A model generated the notes under the pieces. It was given only the letters and a program-made list of their open reading frames with translations, had not been told where the DNA came from and made no database searches. DNA of 64,000 nt from Betaproteobacteria bacterium (GTDB lineage Bacteria; Pseudomonadota; Gammaproteobacteria; Burkholderiales; Usitatibacteraceae), in contig JADKJR010000006.1 in NCBI GenBank assembly GCA_016720925.1, positions 62,001 to 126,000 on the forward strand, written 5' to 3'. Below, one piece after another: positions 49,470 to 57,686 of the stretch. The translations under genes were made by a program, and so were the position numbers. Within the stretch, counting starts at the first letter, position 1. The number at the start of each line of letters is the position of its first letter.

Positions 49470-50139
49470 GAGCAGCAGGCTTTTCCAGGCAGTATCCCAG
49501 CCCCCTCAGAGTGGTGAGTTTGAGGTTGGCGGGTTCAAGCTTTTTGCGCAAACGGTGCACATAGACTTCAACCGCGTTGGCGGAGACTTCTTCTCCCCAC
49601 TGGCATAGTAGGTCAATGATCTGCTCTTTGTTGACGACGCGGCCGGCGCGTCCGAGAAAAATTTCCAGCAAGGCAATTTCTCTTGCCGATAGCTCAAGGG
49701 GTTTATTGCGCACCGATGCGGTCCGGCTTTTGGGGTCAAAACTCAAGTCGCCATGGGTAATCAGACTGGCCACGCTGCCGCGTGCGCGACGCGTGAGGGC
49801 GCGCACGCGCGCTTCCAGTTCGGTCAATTCAAAGGGCTTCACGAGGTAGTCGTCAGCGCCCAGATCAAGGCCGCGAACCCGGTTCTCGACGGCATCCAGC
49901 GCGGTGAGGATCAGAACCGGTACATCGACATTACGTTCACGCGCGCGCTTCAGTACCTGGAACCCGTCCATGCCCGGCAGGCCGATATCCAGTATCACCA
50001 GGTCGAATTGCTGCGTCATCAGCGCTGTGTCGGCGGCGCGACCGTCGCCAACGCTATCGGTCACATAGCCAGCGTCGCGCAAGGCGCGAATCAGGCCATC
50101 GGCGAGCAAAGGGTCATCTTCCGCAACAAGGATTCGCAT
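49456..50139 (-). CDS. OmpR-family response regulator (TctD/QseB-like)
   Basis: A 227-residue regulator. The receiver has MRILVAEDDPLLADGL, phosphoacceptor Asp in LVILDIGLPGMDG, Thr in LILTALD and Lys in YLVKPFEL. The C-terminal winged helix contains ELSAREIALLEIFLGRAGRVV and VEVYVHRLRKKLEPANL. I use the ATG at 50139, which begins the receiver; the frame is open a further 11 codons. It is the partner of the kinase that follows. Confidence 0.9.
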   Translation of the reverse strand: MRILVAEDDPLLADGLIRALRDAGYVTDSVGDGRAADTALMTQQFDLVILDIGLPGMDGFQVLKRARERNVDVPVLILTALDAVENRVRGLDLGADDYLVKPFELTELEARVRALTRRARGSVASLITHGDLSFDPKSRTASVRNKPLELSAREIALLEIFLGRAGRVVNKEQIIDLLCQWGEEVSANAVEVYVHRLRKKLEPANLKLTTLRGLGYCLEKPAARDGS

Positions 50140-50308
50140 GCGGAAAGCATAAATCAAAAAGCAGTGATGCACCGGTCACGTTATAGCGTGCCTTCAAAGG
50201 ACAACATGGGCCACGCTGCATTGGCGCAAAAGACAATGGCTGGAAAGGGGATTTCCTGTCGCGGTGCAGTCCGGCTGAGACATGCCTGCGTGCGTGCGAA
50301 AGCACAAA

Positions 50309-50374
50309 CACTAGCACTGGTGCGGCTTACCGGGCATTTGTGGTCCAAACGCCGCGCCAAATGGCGATCCGCGC
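50309..50374. repeat. Dispersed intergenic repeat, copy F (subtype II)
   Basis: It starts CACTAGCACTGGTGCGG and ends CCGCGCCAAATGGCGATC, as at 3314 and 31677. It lies immediately before the second copy of repeat R2; together they occupy most of the 391-bp gap 50140-50530. Confidence 0.7.
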
Positions 50375-50377
50375 TTT

Positions 50378-50530
50378 GGGGAACACCTATTTACTCTGTC
50401 GCACCGGTGGACAACCACAAGGGTTGCGCTGGGCCGCTACCCAAGTTTTTCCAAGTTACTGAGGCATTGAGAAAATTGGGACCGGGACTAAATCCGGGTC
50501 AACAGATTTTGAGGTTAATAGAAGTTCCCT
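50378..50530 (-). repeat. Second repeat family (R2), copy 2, MITE-like
   Basis: 153 bp with imperfect inverted ends: GGGGAACACCTATTTA at the left and TTAATAGAAGTTCCCT at the right match at 12 of 16 positions. The reverse complement aligns with 40211-40317. The right end abuts the stop codon of the gene at 50531. It has no coding capacity and looks like a miniature element or a structured intergenic unit. Confidence 0.6.
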
Positions 50531-50809
50531 TTACGTCAGCACGAGGTTTATTTTCGCGACCGTCAGGCTCACCCAAAGTACCATCACCAGGAAAAAAGCC
50601 AGAAACCCGATGTGCTGATCGAGGATAAAACGCGGCGCGATCAGTCGCGTGACCTTGGTCACGGGCGAGGTGAGCATCCTGAAGGTGGTGTAGGCAAAAT
50701 TGCTTTCGCGCTTGGCGCCGGCGAACAGATACAGAATGCCTTGTCCCACAAACGCGCACAAAGCCACTTCCGCCAGCGCTTTGAAGATGATGACTGCCTG
50801 CAGCATCAT
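50531..50809 (-). CDS. Small membrane protein, YggT-like
   Basis: A 92-residue protein with hydrophobic helices at both ends (VIIFKALAEVALCAFVGQGI and IGFLAFFLVMVLWVSLTVA) and a middle stretch YTTFRMLTSPVTKVTRLIAP that resembles the YggT pattern (helix, basic link, Pro). The family assignment is tentative. Its start overlaps the end of the TPR gene. Confidence 0.6.
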   Translation of the reverse strand: MMLQAVIIFKALAEVALCAFVGQGILYLFAGAKRESNFAYTTFRMLTSPVTKVTRLIAPRFILDQHIGFLAFFLVMVLWVSLTVAKINLVLT

Positions 50810-51369
50810 TGAACTCCGTTCGATGTTTCGTGAATCAACTGCTTCGTCATTTTTGGGTCGAATCGATTCAGGTGCTCGATGATTTCACCCACCTTGTCTT
50901 TGTTGCCCAAGGTGAAATAGGCCATGCCCAAGTTGTACCACGCATGCGGATTCATCGGTTGCAGCTCGGCCGCGTGCTCGAGCGCCTGTGCGGCCGCGTC
51001 GTGCTGGCCAAGTGCCGCATGTGCAAGGCCCATTCCATACCAGGCGCGGTCGCTCTTCGGATTGATCCTTACCGCCGACTGAAATGCGTCGATGGCCTTG
51101 GCATATTGTTTTTGTTTTTCATAGTTGAATCCCAGATTGAAGTACGTCACCGCGTCGTCCGGGTTGATTCGCAGCGCTTCCTGGAAACTCTGCTCTGCCA
51201 GGTACATCTGGCCTTGCGAGGCATAAAGATGGCCCAGGCAACTGGCGGCCAACCCGAAACCGGGATTGACGGTCAGCGCGGCCTTGAATGCGCTGACCGC
51301 CTTGGCATCCTGTCTCAAAAGCAGGAAGAGCCGTGCGCGGTAGAAATACATCCATTGCTCGAATTTCAT
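50806..51369 (-). CDS. Tetratricopeptide repeat protein
   Basis: A 187-residue protein with about four TPR units between residues 20 and 165, spaced by 34: for example AVSAFKAALTVNPGFGLAA, AEQSFQEALRINPDDAVTY, AIDAFQSAVRINPKSDRAW, and AAQALEHAAELQPMNPHAW. It has no signal peptide or catalytic domain. TPRs bind partner proteins; the partner is unknown. Translationally coupled to the small membrane protein gene that follows. Confidence 0.85.
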   Translation of the reverse strand: MKFEQWMYFYRARLFLLLRQDAKAVSAFKAALTVNPGFGLAASCLGHLYASQGQMYLAEQSFQEALRINPDDAVTYFNLGFNYEKQKQYAKAIDAFQSAVRINPKSDRAWYGMGLAHAALGQHDAAAQALEHAAELQPMNPHAWYNLGMAYFTLGNKDKVGEIIEHLNRFDPKMTKQLIHETSNGVQ

Positions 51370-51489
51370 TGTCTGACCTTGAGAATATGTTCGCGAATAT
51401 TACCGGGAAAGGGTACGACGCGCGTGATCCCGCCTACCGGAGCCATCATTTCATCCCGCGGAACGTGAGCGAGCTTCTTCGTGAATGCC

Positions 51490-51520
51490 CCACAAGAACA
51501 AAGCCCGCTTGCGCGGGCCT
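51490..51520 (-). terminator. Intrinsic terminator of the VC_2705-type symporter gene
   Basis: Stem GCCCGC/GCGGGC (51503-51508 with 51513-51518) and a 4-nt loop; on the minus strand it is followed by TTTGTTCTTGT. It lies 30 nt after the symporter stop. Confidence 0.7.
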
Positions 51521-51549
51521 TGTCCTGTCCTCAACTGCCAAGCGATTGA

Positions 51550-53613
51550 TCAGGTCGCCAGCGTGTTGATATCGCCTTCCAGGTTCGGGTAGCGCACGTG
51601 CTCCACCAGTTCCTGTACTTCCCGCGACGGTGCCGGTGTCAGCAAGCTCACCACGAAGATGGTGATGATGCCAACCGGTACGCCGAATACACCTGCCGAA
51701 ATCGGCGCCATGCCGAACCATTCGTTCGCAGCCACGCCACCGAAGAACGGATAGGTGATGAACATGTAATACATCGCCGTCCCCAGTCCCGCCGCCATAC
51801 CCAGAATTGCACCCCACTTGTTGGCACGTTTCCAGAATACGCCCATCACCAGCGCCGGGAAGAATCCCGATGCCGCCAGCGAGAATGCCGCGCCCACCAG
51901 GAACAGAATATTGCCCGGTTTCAGTGACGTCACATAGGCAGCAATCAGCGCGACCACGACCAGCAATGCTTTCGATATTGTCACGCGACGCGTCGTGCTG
52001 GCGTGCGGGTCGAGCATCTTGTAGTAGAGGTCATGCGAAAGTGCATTGGCAATCGTCAGCAGCAAGCCATCCGCCGTCGACAGCGCCGCCGCGAGACCGC
52101 CAGCCGCCACCAGCCCCGAAACCACATACGGCAAACCAGCAATTTCCGGCGTGGCCAGCACGATAATGTCGCCGCCAATCACGATTTCCGCGAGTTGCAC
52201 GATGCCGTCGCCATTGATGTCGGTAATCGATAACAGTGTTGGATCGACCGCCGCCCAGTTCGCGGCCCACGCGGGTAGTGCCGCAAAGTTTGACCCGACC
52301 AGGAAATGGTAGACGTCATACTTGGCCAGTACCGCCAGCGCCGGCGCCGTGAAATACAGCAGGAAAATGAAGAACAGCGACCAGAACACCGACTGGCGCG
52401 CCTGCCGGACGCTGGGCGTCGTGTAGTAACGCATCAGGATGTGCGGCAACGCGGCGGTACCGATCATCATGCAGAACACGATACCGAGGAAGTTCCGGCG
52501 CGCCTTGTCAGACGCTGCTTCGTCCTTACCCGGGAACGGCTGGGCGTGTGGACGAGGCGGTGCCGCGCGCGCGGCCAAGCCCTTGTCTTTGTCCCATTTC
52601 GCTTTGGCGGCAGCTTCGTCCTTCGGATATGCGGCAACTGCTTTTTCAGCCGCGGCAATCTGGTCCGCTGGTGCGTTTGCTGTTTTCGCGTCGGCAAGCT
52701 TTTGTTCAACGTCAGCTTTGCCTTTGGCAAACGTAGCAGCGGGATCCTTAAGACCGGCATTGGCGGCATCGGCGCGCGCTTTCAAAATTCCGCGCACTTC
52801 GAGCTCTTTCGGGTCAGCCGTCAATACCTTTTCCCGCGCGGTGACCTTTTCCAGCGCCTGGCCATAGGCAATTTGGGGAATCGGGTTGCCGGTGTGCTTC
52901 AGAGACAACCAGACGACCGGTGTCATGTAGGCAATGATCAGGATGATGTACTGCGCCACCTGGGTCCACGTCACTGCGCGCATACCGCCGAGGAAGGAGC
53001 ACACCAGGATACCGCCGAGGCCGACGAATACGCCGACGCCGAATTCAAGCCCGGTAAACCGGCTGGTGATCAGACCCACGCCGTAGATTTGCGCGACCAC
53101 ATAGGTAAATGAACACAGGATTGCCGCGAAAATGCCGATGCTGCGCACAATGTTGCCGCCGTAACGTTCACCGAGGAAATCGGGAATCGTGAACTGGCCG
53201 AACTTCCGAAGGTAGGGCGCCAGCAAGAATGCAACCAGACAGTAACCACCGGTCCATCCCGTCACGAACGCGAGACCATCGAAGCCACTCAGGTACAGCG
53301 TGCCGGCCATGCCGATGAACGACGCCGCGCTCATCCAGTCCGCACCGGTTGCCATGCCGTTGAAGAACGCGGGAACGCGTCGACCGGCGACATAGTATTC
53401 CGCCGCGTCCACGGTACGGCTCATGATGCCGATCGAGGCATATAGCCCGATGGTGGCGAACAGAAACCAGTAACCGATCCACTTGCGCGACATGCCCATT
53501 TGTTCCGCGATGGCAAGCGCAAACAGGAAGGCCAGGAAGCCAACCGTGTAGAAGGTGTAGTACTTCTTCAGTTGCTGGAAAAAACTCTTGTGACTGAATT
53601 CCGCCTGGCTCAT
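51550..53613 (-). CDS. Sodium:solute symporter, VC_2705 subfamily
   Basis: A 687-residue SLC5-type symporter with 13 or so membrane helices (WMSAASFIGMAGTLYL, GTAALPHILMRYYTTPS). Residues about 255-372 are a hydrophilic Ala/Lys/Asp-rich insert between helices (ADVEQKLADAK, AAAEKAVAAYPKDEAAAKAK) that should be helical. The preceding DUF4212 gene is the usual partner of this subfamily. The substrate is probably a small carboxylate such as acetate, by similarity to ActP. The start overlaps the DUF4212 gene by 4 nt. Confidence 0.88.
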   Translation of the reverse strand: MSQAEFSHKSFFQQLKKYYTFYTVGFLAFLFALAIAEQMGMSRKWIGYWFLFATIGLYASIGIMSRTVDAAEYYVAGRRVPAFFNGMATGADWMSAASFIGMAGTLYLSGFDGLAFVTGWTGGYCLVAFLLAPYLRKFGQFTIPDFLGERYGGNIVRSIGIFAAILCSFTYVVAQIYGVGLITSRFTGLEFGVGVFVGLGGILVCSFLGGMRAVTWTQVAQYIILIIAYMTPVVWLSLKHTGNPIPQIAYGQALEKVTAREKVLTADPKELEVRGILKARADAANAGLKDPAATFAKGKADVEQKLADAKTANAPADQIAAAEKAVAAYPKDEAAAKAKWDKDKGLAARAAPPRPHAQPFPGKDEAASDKARRNFLGIVFCMMIGTAALPHILMRYYTTPSVRQARQSVFWSLFFIFLLYFTAPALAVLAKYDVYHFLVGSNFAALPAWAANWAAVDPTLLSITDINGDGIVQLAEIVIGGDIIVLATPEIAGLPYVVSGLVAAGGLAAALSTADGLLLTIANALSHDLYYKMLDPHASTTRRVTISKALLVVVALIAAYVTSLKPGNILFLVGAAFSLAASGFFPALVMGVFWKRANKWGAILGMAAGLGTAMYYMFITYPFFGGVAANEWFGMAPISAGVFGVPVGIITIFVVSLLTPAPSREVQELVEHVRYPNLEGDINTLAT

Positions 53614-53876
53614 TCGTCTTCTCCTTCATGCACGCCGTACTCGATATCGAGCTTGTTCATGTAGTGCTGGTAATACCAGATCAGCACGACATAAATAATC
53701 AGCGATCCCTGGGCAGCGTTGTAAAAGCCGAGCGGGAAGCCGAGGATCGTGATGCTATTCAGCTCTCTCGAGTACCAGCCGCCCACAAAGGTCACGACGA
53801 ACCAAATAGACAGCAGTATTGCGGTGATGACGAGATTCTTGTGCCAATATTCCTCTTGCCTAGGTGTTAGTTGCAT
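53610..53876 (-). CDS. DUF4212 family membrane protein (symporter small subunit)
   Basis: An 88-residue protein with two helices (LVITAILLSIWFVVTFVGGW and LGFYNAAQGSLIIYVVLIWY) and an acidic tail (EYGVHEGEDE). DUF4212 proteins are encoded before VC_2705-type symporters, as YjcH is before ActP, and are thought to be accessory subunits. The ATG at 53876 has AGGAGGGG upstream, a strong ribosome binding site; the long upstream extension of the frame is not coding. Confidence 0.9.
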   Translation of the reverse strand: MQLTPRQEEYWHKNLVITAILLSIWFVVTFVGGWYSRELNSITILGFPLGFYNAAQGSLIIYVVLIWYYQHYMNKLDIEYGVHEGEDE

Positions 53877-54264
53877 ATTCCCCTCCTGTTTTGACAGCCA
53901 TTGGATGGACGGACTTCGACCCGTCTGGCGCATCATAGACTGCGAGGCGCGCGGCTTGATAGTAGGGAAAACCCGAACGCCAGCCGGGTACATTTCGCGC
54001 CTGAAAATGGTGAATTTCGTATTGCGGCGCAACAATAATTTCGTGGGTATTTCGATTGGGGAATTGACGGGTGGCGGGCTGTTTGCTCTGGCAATAGCAC
54101 GCCTGCGGGTGCGTTCCTGGTGGCTGCCGTTCATTGTGCGGCGCGCGAAATTGGACGAAAAGGCGCGAATGGCGCGCAACATCCCGGGTTGCGAATCGGT
54201 AGAATGAAGTCTATCCGCCGCGTTATTTGCGGCGTTCACTTCATTCCTGGATTCCTACCCCCAA
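53877..54264. other. 388-bp gap between DUF4212 and lptG, nothing recognised
   Basis: The divergent gap carries the AGGAGGGG ribosome binding site of the DUF4212 gene at its left edge and presumably both promoters. I find no repeat copy, no good -35/-10 pair, no copy of the 33-nt acetate element and no supportable small gene. Confidence 0.5.
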
Positions 54265-55365
54265 GTGTCGATCCTGTTCCGCTATCTGGCGCGCGAGATT
54301 TTCTTGGCCACCTTGCTATTGCTTGTGGCACTGCTTGCCCTGTTTGCGCTCTTTGACCTGATTCGTGAATTGGGTGAGTTGGGAAAGGGCAGCTATAGCC
54401 TCTCGCGGGTTCTGACTTACGTGACGCTCTCCCAGCCTTCGCACATTGCGGTGATTTTCCCCATCGCCGCGCTGATGGGGACGCTTTTTGCGATTGCGCG
54501 CCTTTCCGCGCAATCTGAACTGACGGTGATGCGATCGTCCGGGTTGTCCATCGCGAGGCTGGCCGGGTTCGCGGCATTGATCGGCCTGGTTTTTTCGCTG
54601 CTGACACTTCTGTTTGCCGAGTTCATCGCGCCGGCTTCCGACGAATTGGCGAAACGCATGCGACTGTCGGCCACCAGCACGGTGGTAGCAACCCAGTTTC
54701 GCTCGGGTTTCTGGGTGAAGGACGATCTCGCGTTTGTCAATATTCAAAACGTCACGGCGGATACACAGTTGCTCGATATCCGCATTTATGAATTTGACCG
54801 TGCCTACCGACTTTCCACACTGAGTGTCGCCAAACGTGCGGTTTACGATTTCGCGCAAAACCGGTGGGTGATGGAAGGGGTGGAAAAAACCACGTTCAAG
54901 CCACAAAGCGTGCGCATTGAGCGTCTCGCGACCGACTTCTGGAAGACGGCGATGACGCCGGACCTGTTGGCGGTGCTGAGGGTTAAGCCGGATGACATGT
55001 CGTTGCTGAGCCTGTCCGCGTATATCGATCACTTGCGTGAAAACAAGCAGAACAGTACGCGCTATGAACTTGCTTTCTGGGGCAAGGTTTTTCAGCCGGC
55101 GACGGTTATCATCATGATGTTGCTGGCGATCCCCTTTGCCATTCAATCGCAGCGGGCAAGTGGCCTGGGAAGCAAACTGCTGGTCGGCATCATGCTCGGA
55201 TTGGGTTTCTACTTCCTGAATCAGCTTGCGTCGAATCTGACGGAACTGAACAACTGGCCCGCATTGTTGAGCGCGGCAATCCCGCTGATGGTCTTTTTTG
55301 CATTGGCCGTGGCGCTGCTGTTGCGCAAGGAATATGCGACCAGGCTGCCGAAGGTGTTGCGTTAG
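54265..55365 (+). CDS. lptG: Lipopolysaccharide export permease LptG
   Basis: A 366-residue LptF/LptG-family permease with three N-terminal helices (FRYLAREIFLATLLLLVALL, VIFPIAALMGTLFAIARL, LIGLVFSLLTLLFAEFIAP), a periplasmic beta-jellyroll domain (about 125-265), and three C-terminal helices. With LptF and the ATPase LptB it moves LPS to the LptC/LptA bridge. It starts at GTG. The usual neighbour lptF is not in this window. Its stop overlaps the convergent RDD gene by 4 bp. Confidence 0.92.
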   Translation: MSILFRYLAREIFLATLLLLVALLALFALFDLIRELGELGKGSYSLSRVLTYVTLSQPSHIAVIFPIAALMGTLFAIARLSAQSELTVMRSSGLSIARLAGFAALIGLVFSLLTLLFAEFIAPASDELAKRMRLSATSTVVATQFRSGFWVKDDLAFVNIQNVTADTQLLDIRIYEFDRAYRLSTLSVAKRAVYDFAQNRWVMEGVEKTTFKPQSVRIERLATDFWKTAMTPDLLAVLRVKPDDMSLLSLSAYIDHLRENKQNSTRYELAFWGKVFQPATVIIMMLLAIPFAIQSQRASGLGSKLLVGIMLGLGFYFLNQLASNLTELNNWPALLSAAIPLMVFFALAVALLLRKEYATRLPKVLR

Positions 55366-55883
55366 TCAGCCACGACCGAAACCAGGCGTGTGCCGGCCAT
55401 CCGGTCATGCAGGAACTGGCGGTCGGGATCAAATCGGGCCCACAAAATGGTCGCGAACATTGGCAAACACGTCCACATCGCGATGACCGGGCTGATGCGT
55501 TTCGGGAAAAACAACAGCAGTAGTCCGGCAACAGACGGGCCGTAGAACAAAAGCGCACATCCGAAGCGTGCAAGGGCGCGAGTTAGCGTCAACGGTTGCC
55601 CGCTCCTGCCGGTGACCCGGAATCGCCAGGTTTTCATGGCAAGGGTTTGGCCGCCGCGTTGCCAGAACCAGGTGAAATAGAACGCCGTGACACTCAGGAG
55701 ATAGACCTGTGAGAGAAAATGCGGGACGCCTTGAAGTGTCCAGCCTTTGAATCCGGCCAGCGGAAATGCCGCGACAAACAGAACGGCGAGGATCAGCAGG
55801 GACTCGTAGGGGAGCGCCGCCAGACGGCGCCAAATGCCGGGCACCTCGGTTGGCTCAGGCCCGGCAATTTCCAGGGAATTCAC
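55362..55883 (-). CDS. RDD family membrane protein
   Basis: A 173-residue protein with the RDD domain: W-R-R-L-A-A near the start, GGQTLAMKTWRFRV in the middle, and DPDRQFLHDRMAGTRLV at the end, with three to four membrane helices. Its function is unknown. It is the last of a minus-strand cluster sigma factor-DUF3619-DUF3106-RDD typical of betaproteobacteria. Confidence 0.88.
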   Translation of the reverse strand: MNSLEIAGPEPTEVPGIWRRLAALPYESLLILAVLFVAAFPLAGFKGWTLQGVPHFLSQVYLLSVTAFYFTWFWQRGGQTLAMKTWRFRVTGRSGQPLTLTRALARFGCALLFYGPSVAGLLLLFFPKRISPVIAMWTCLPMFATILWARFDPDRQFLHDRMAGTRLVSVVAD

Positions 55884-55886
55884 GGA

Positions 55887-56321
55887 TTACTTGGGTTGTT
55901 CGCTGGCCGATGAAGGAGCAGGTTCAGGAACCGGCGCGGCTTTTTTCTCATTCCACTTTTCCCGCAGTTCATGCTGCTTTGCGGGGGGCAGTTTGGAGAG
56001 ATTCTGATACTTCTCGCGCGCGGCGTTGCGCTGTTCGGGTGTCAGCACCGCCCATTCCTTGATGCGCGCCTGGAAGCGCTCCTGCTGTATTGGCGCCAAC
56101 TTGGGATATTGCTTGGCCGTCGTCACCAATCGCCGTTGCTGCGTCCCTGACAGCTGGGTCCAGTCCTTCGCGAGGGGCGTCAGGATTTTTTGTTCGGGCG
56201 CCGCAATCTTGTTCCACGGCACTTGGGGGGCCGGCTTGGTGCTTTTACTTTCAGCTGCTTGCGCGTACGGACCCGCCGCCGTCAGCGTGGCGGCCAAGAA
56301 AAATGCGACGAGTGCGCGCAT
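55887..56321 (-). CDS. DUF3106 family exported protein
   Basis: A 144-residue protein. The signal peptide MRALVAFFLAATLTAAGPYAQA is followed by a helical domain with repeated W-x-x-L-x-x-x-Q/E-x-x-x-L/A patterns (KDWTQLSGTQQRRLVTTAKQ, KEWAVLTPEQRNAAREKYQ, WNEKK), typical of DUF3106, and a Pro/Ala-rich tail. Its function is unknown. I use the ATG at 56321, 3 codons after the DUF3619 stop; starts up to 56348 are open but do not give a better signal peptide. Confidence 0.85.
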   Translation of the reverse strand: MRALVAFFLAATLTAAGPYAQAAESKSTKPAPQVPWNKIAAPEQKILTPLAKDWTQLSGTQQRRLVTTAKQYPKLAPIQQERFQARIKEWAVLTPEQRNAAREKYQNLSKLPPAKQHELREKWNEKKAAPVPEPAPSSASEQPK

Positions 56322-56326
56322 CACTG

Positions 56327-56701
56327 CTAGGAAGATTCTTTCACCCACGAAGCAAAATCCTTGTCCAGAAAAGCGTCAATGGGCAATTCGCCCGTCAATA
56401 GTTTTGCATCCAGTTCACCGACATCGTCATAGACATCGTCGCCACTATTCAACGAATAGGTAACAAGCGCCGCTGAAACCGCCAGGATCGGCAGCCAGAA
56501 TAGCGGCTTGCGAATCCAGTTCGACACATTGAGCGTCTGGCCGGAAACCGTGACCAGGCCCAGAATGCTGACGGGCTCGCGGTAAGCATCCATCGCTTTC
56601 CGGCGACCGGCGCGCAACTTGGCGAGTTTATCCTCTTCGATACGAGACAGGCCCCAATTCAGGGTGCGCGTGATTTTTTGTCCAAATTCTTCTTCATTCA
56701 T
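56327..56701 (-). CDS. DUF3619 family protein, possible anti-sigma-like partner
   Basis: A 124-residue protein of the DUF3619 family. An N-terminal cytoplasmic helical part (NEEEFGQKITRTLNWGLSRI) is followed by one membrane helix (PLFWLPILAVSAALVTYSL) and an acidic C-terminal part (DDVYDDVGELDAKLL). It directly follows the ECF sigma factor gene. The topology (cytoplasmic N-terminus, one helix) fits an anti-sigma factor, but this is an inference. Confidence 0.8.
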   Translation of the reverse strand: MNEEEFGQKITRTLNWGLSRIEEDKLAKLRAGRRKAMDAYREPVSILGLVTVSGQTLNVSNWIRKPLFWLPILAVSAALVTYSLNSGDDVYDDVGELDAKLLTGELPIDAFLDKDFASWVKESS

Positions 56702-56711
56702 GATCTTATCC

Positions 56712-57305
56712 TCAGCTTTCGGACGTGCGGAGAATGGATTCGAGGCTAATTCCCTGATTTTTCAGCATCGCGGAAAGTGCATGAACCGCGCGCGAACAAT
56801 GTGTCTTGACACTTCCTTGGGAACACCCCATTGCTTTTGCAGTCTCGGCAACGTCCAGTTCCTCCCAGTAACGCAACATGAAAGCTTCGCGTTGACGTCC
56901 CGGAAGTTTCTCGACGGATTGTTCGATGATCGTCAGCAATTGTGCCTGCTCCAGCTGGGCAGCGGGTGAAACCGGGATATTGGAGGTGTCGTCCGCCTGC
57001 AAAGTTTCGAGAATATCGTAATCTTCGTCATCATCCTTCCCGCCGAAGGAGGAAAACAGTGTTGTCCACGTCGAGCGCACCTTCTGGCGCCGAAACCAGT
57101 CACGAATGGTGTTTTGCAGGATTCTCTGGAATAGCATGGGCATTTCGCCCAATGGCCTGTCTGCGTATTTTTCCGCGAGTTTCATCATCGCATCCTGCAC
57201 GATATCCAGCGCCGATTCGTCCTGACGCACTGCGTACACCGCCTGCTTGAAGGCACGTTTTTCGACGGATGCCAAAAAGTCCGACAGTTCTTGTCTGGTG
57301 GCCAG
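56712..57305 (-). CDS. ECF-type RNA polymerase sigma factor
   Basis: Region 2 (DESALDIVQDAMMKLAEKYAD, FQRILQNTIRDWFRRQKVRS) and region 4 (LPGRQREAFMLRYWEELDVAETAKAMGCSQGSVKTHCSRA) of an ECF sigma factor are clear. An acidic linker (GGKDDDEDYD) joins them. The frame has no ATG or GTG between the upstream TAA and the region 2 start. The family N-terminus MATRQELSDFL aligns with a CTG codon at 57305, 4 nt after AGAGGA, so I propose a CTG start giving 197 residues. A TTG at 57275 is the next option and would lose ten conserved residues. Followed by DUF3619, DUF3106 and RDD genes. Confidence 0.8.
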   Translation of the reverse strand: MATRQELSDFLASVEKRAFKQAVYAVRQDESALDIVQDAMMKLAEKYADRPLGEMPMLFQRILQNTIRDWFRRQKVRSTWTTLFSSFGGKDDDEDYDILETLQADDTSNIPVSPAAQLEQAQLLTIIEQSVEKLPGRQREAFMLRYWEELDVAETAKAMGCSQGSVKTHCSRAVHALSAMLKNQGISLESILRTSES

Positions 57306-57686
57306 GATTTCCTCTTGGAACAGTGGTTGGTAATTTGCTTGTTACGGCATGCTGGCGACATTGGTTGCCGATTTCCTGTCGCAAAGTCTGCCAATTTTGA
57401 CATGAAACAACATTTTCATGCGGATCCGGCAAGCGGGAAACTTGACCATTTCACGGGCAATCGGTAAGGTACTCTTTTTTGCACTGCACAATCCGCCGGG
57501 CGACCCCTGGTTTTCCCTCCTGAGGGTGGTTTGACGTGGTGGGCAGGACACAAAAGCACGTCGCATGATGGCCGCACAACGGCAACGCGACGCAGCTAGA
57601 ATTCACAGGTGATTTGGCATACCCGCGACGAGAAATTTTCGTCCCGTTGCCGCTTCCCCTCGGTAACCCTACTCATTGCGCTCAAT
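57306..57686. other. 381-bp gap between the sigma factor gene and ilvB
   Basis: It holds the divergent promoters of the two operons. A small hairpin (GACGA/TTCGTC, around 57628-57645) lies in the ilvB leader without a clear T-run. I looked for an Ile/Val/Leu-rich leader peptide and found none I would support. No repeat copy is present. Confidence 0.4.
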
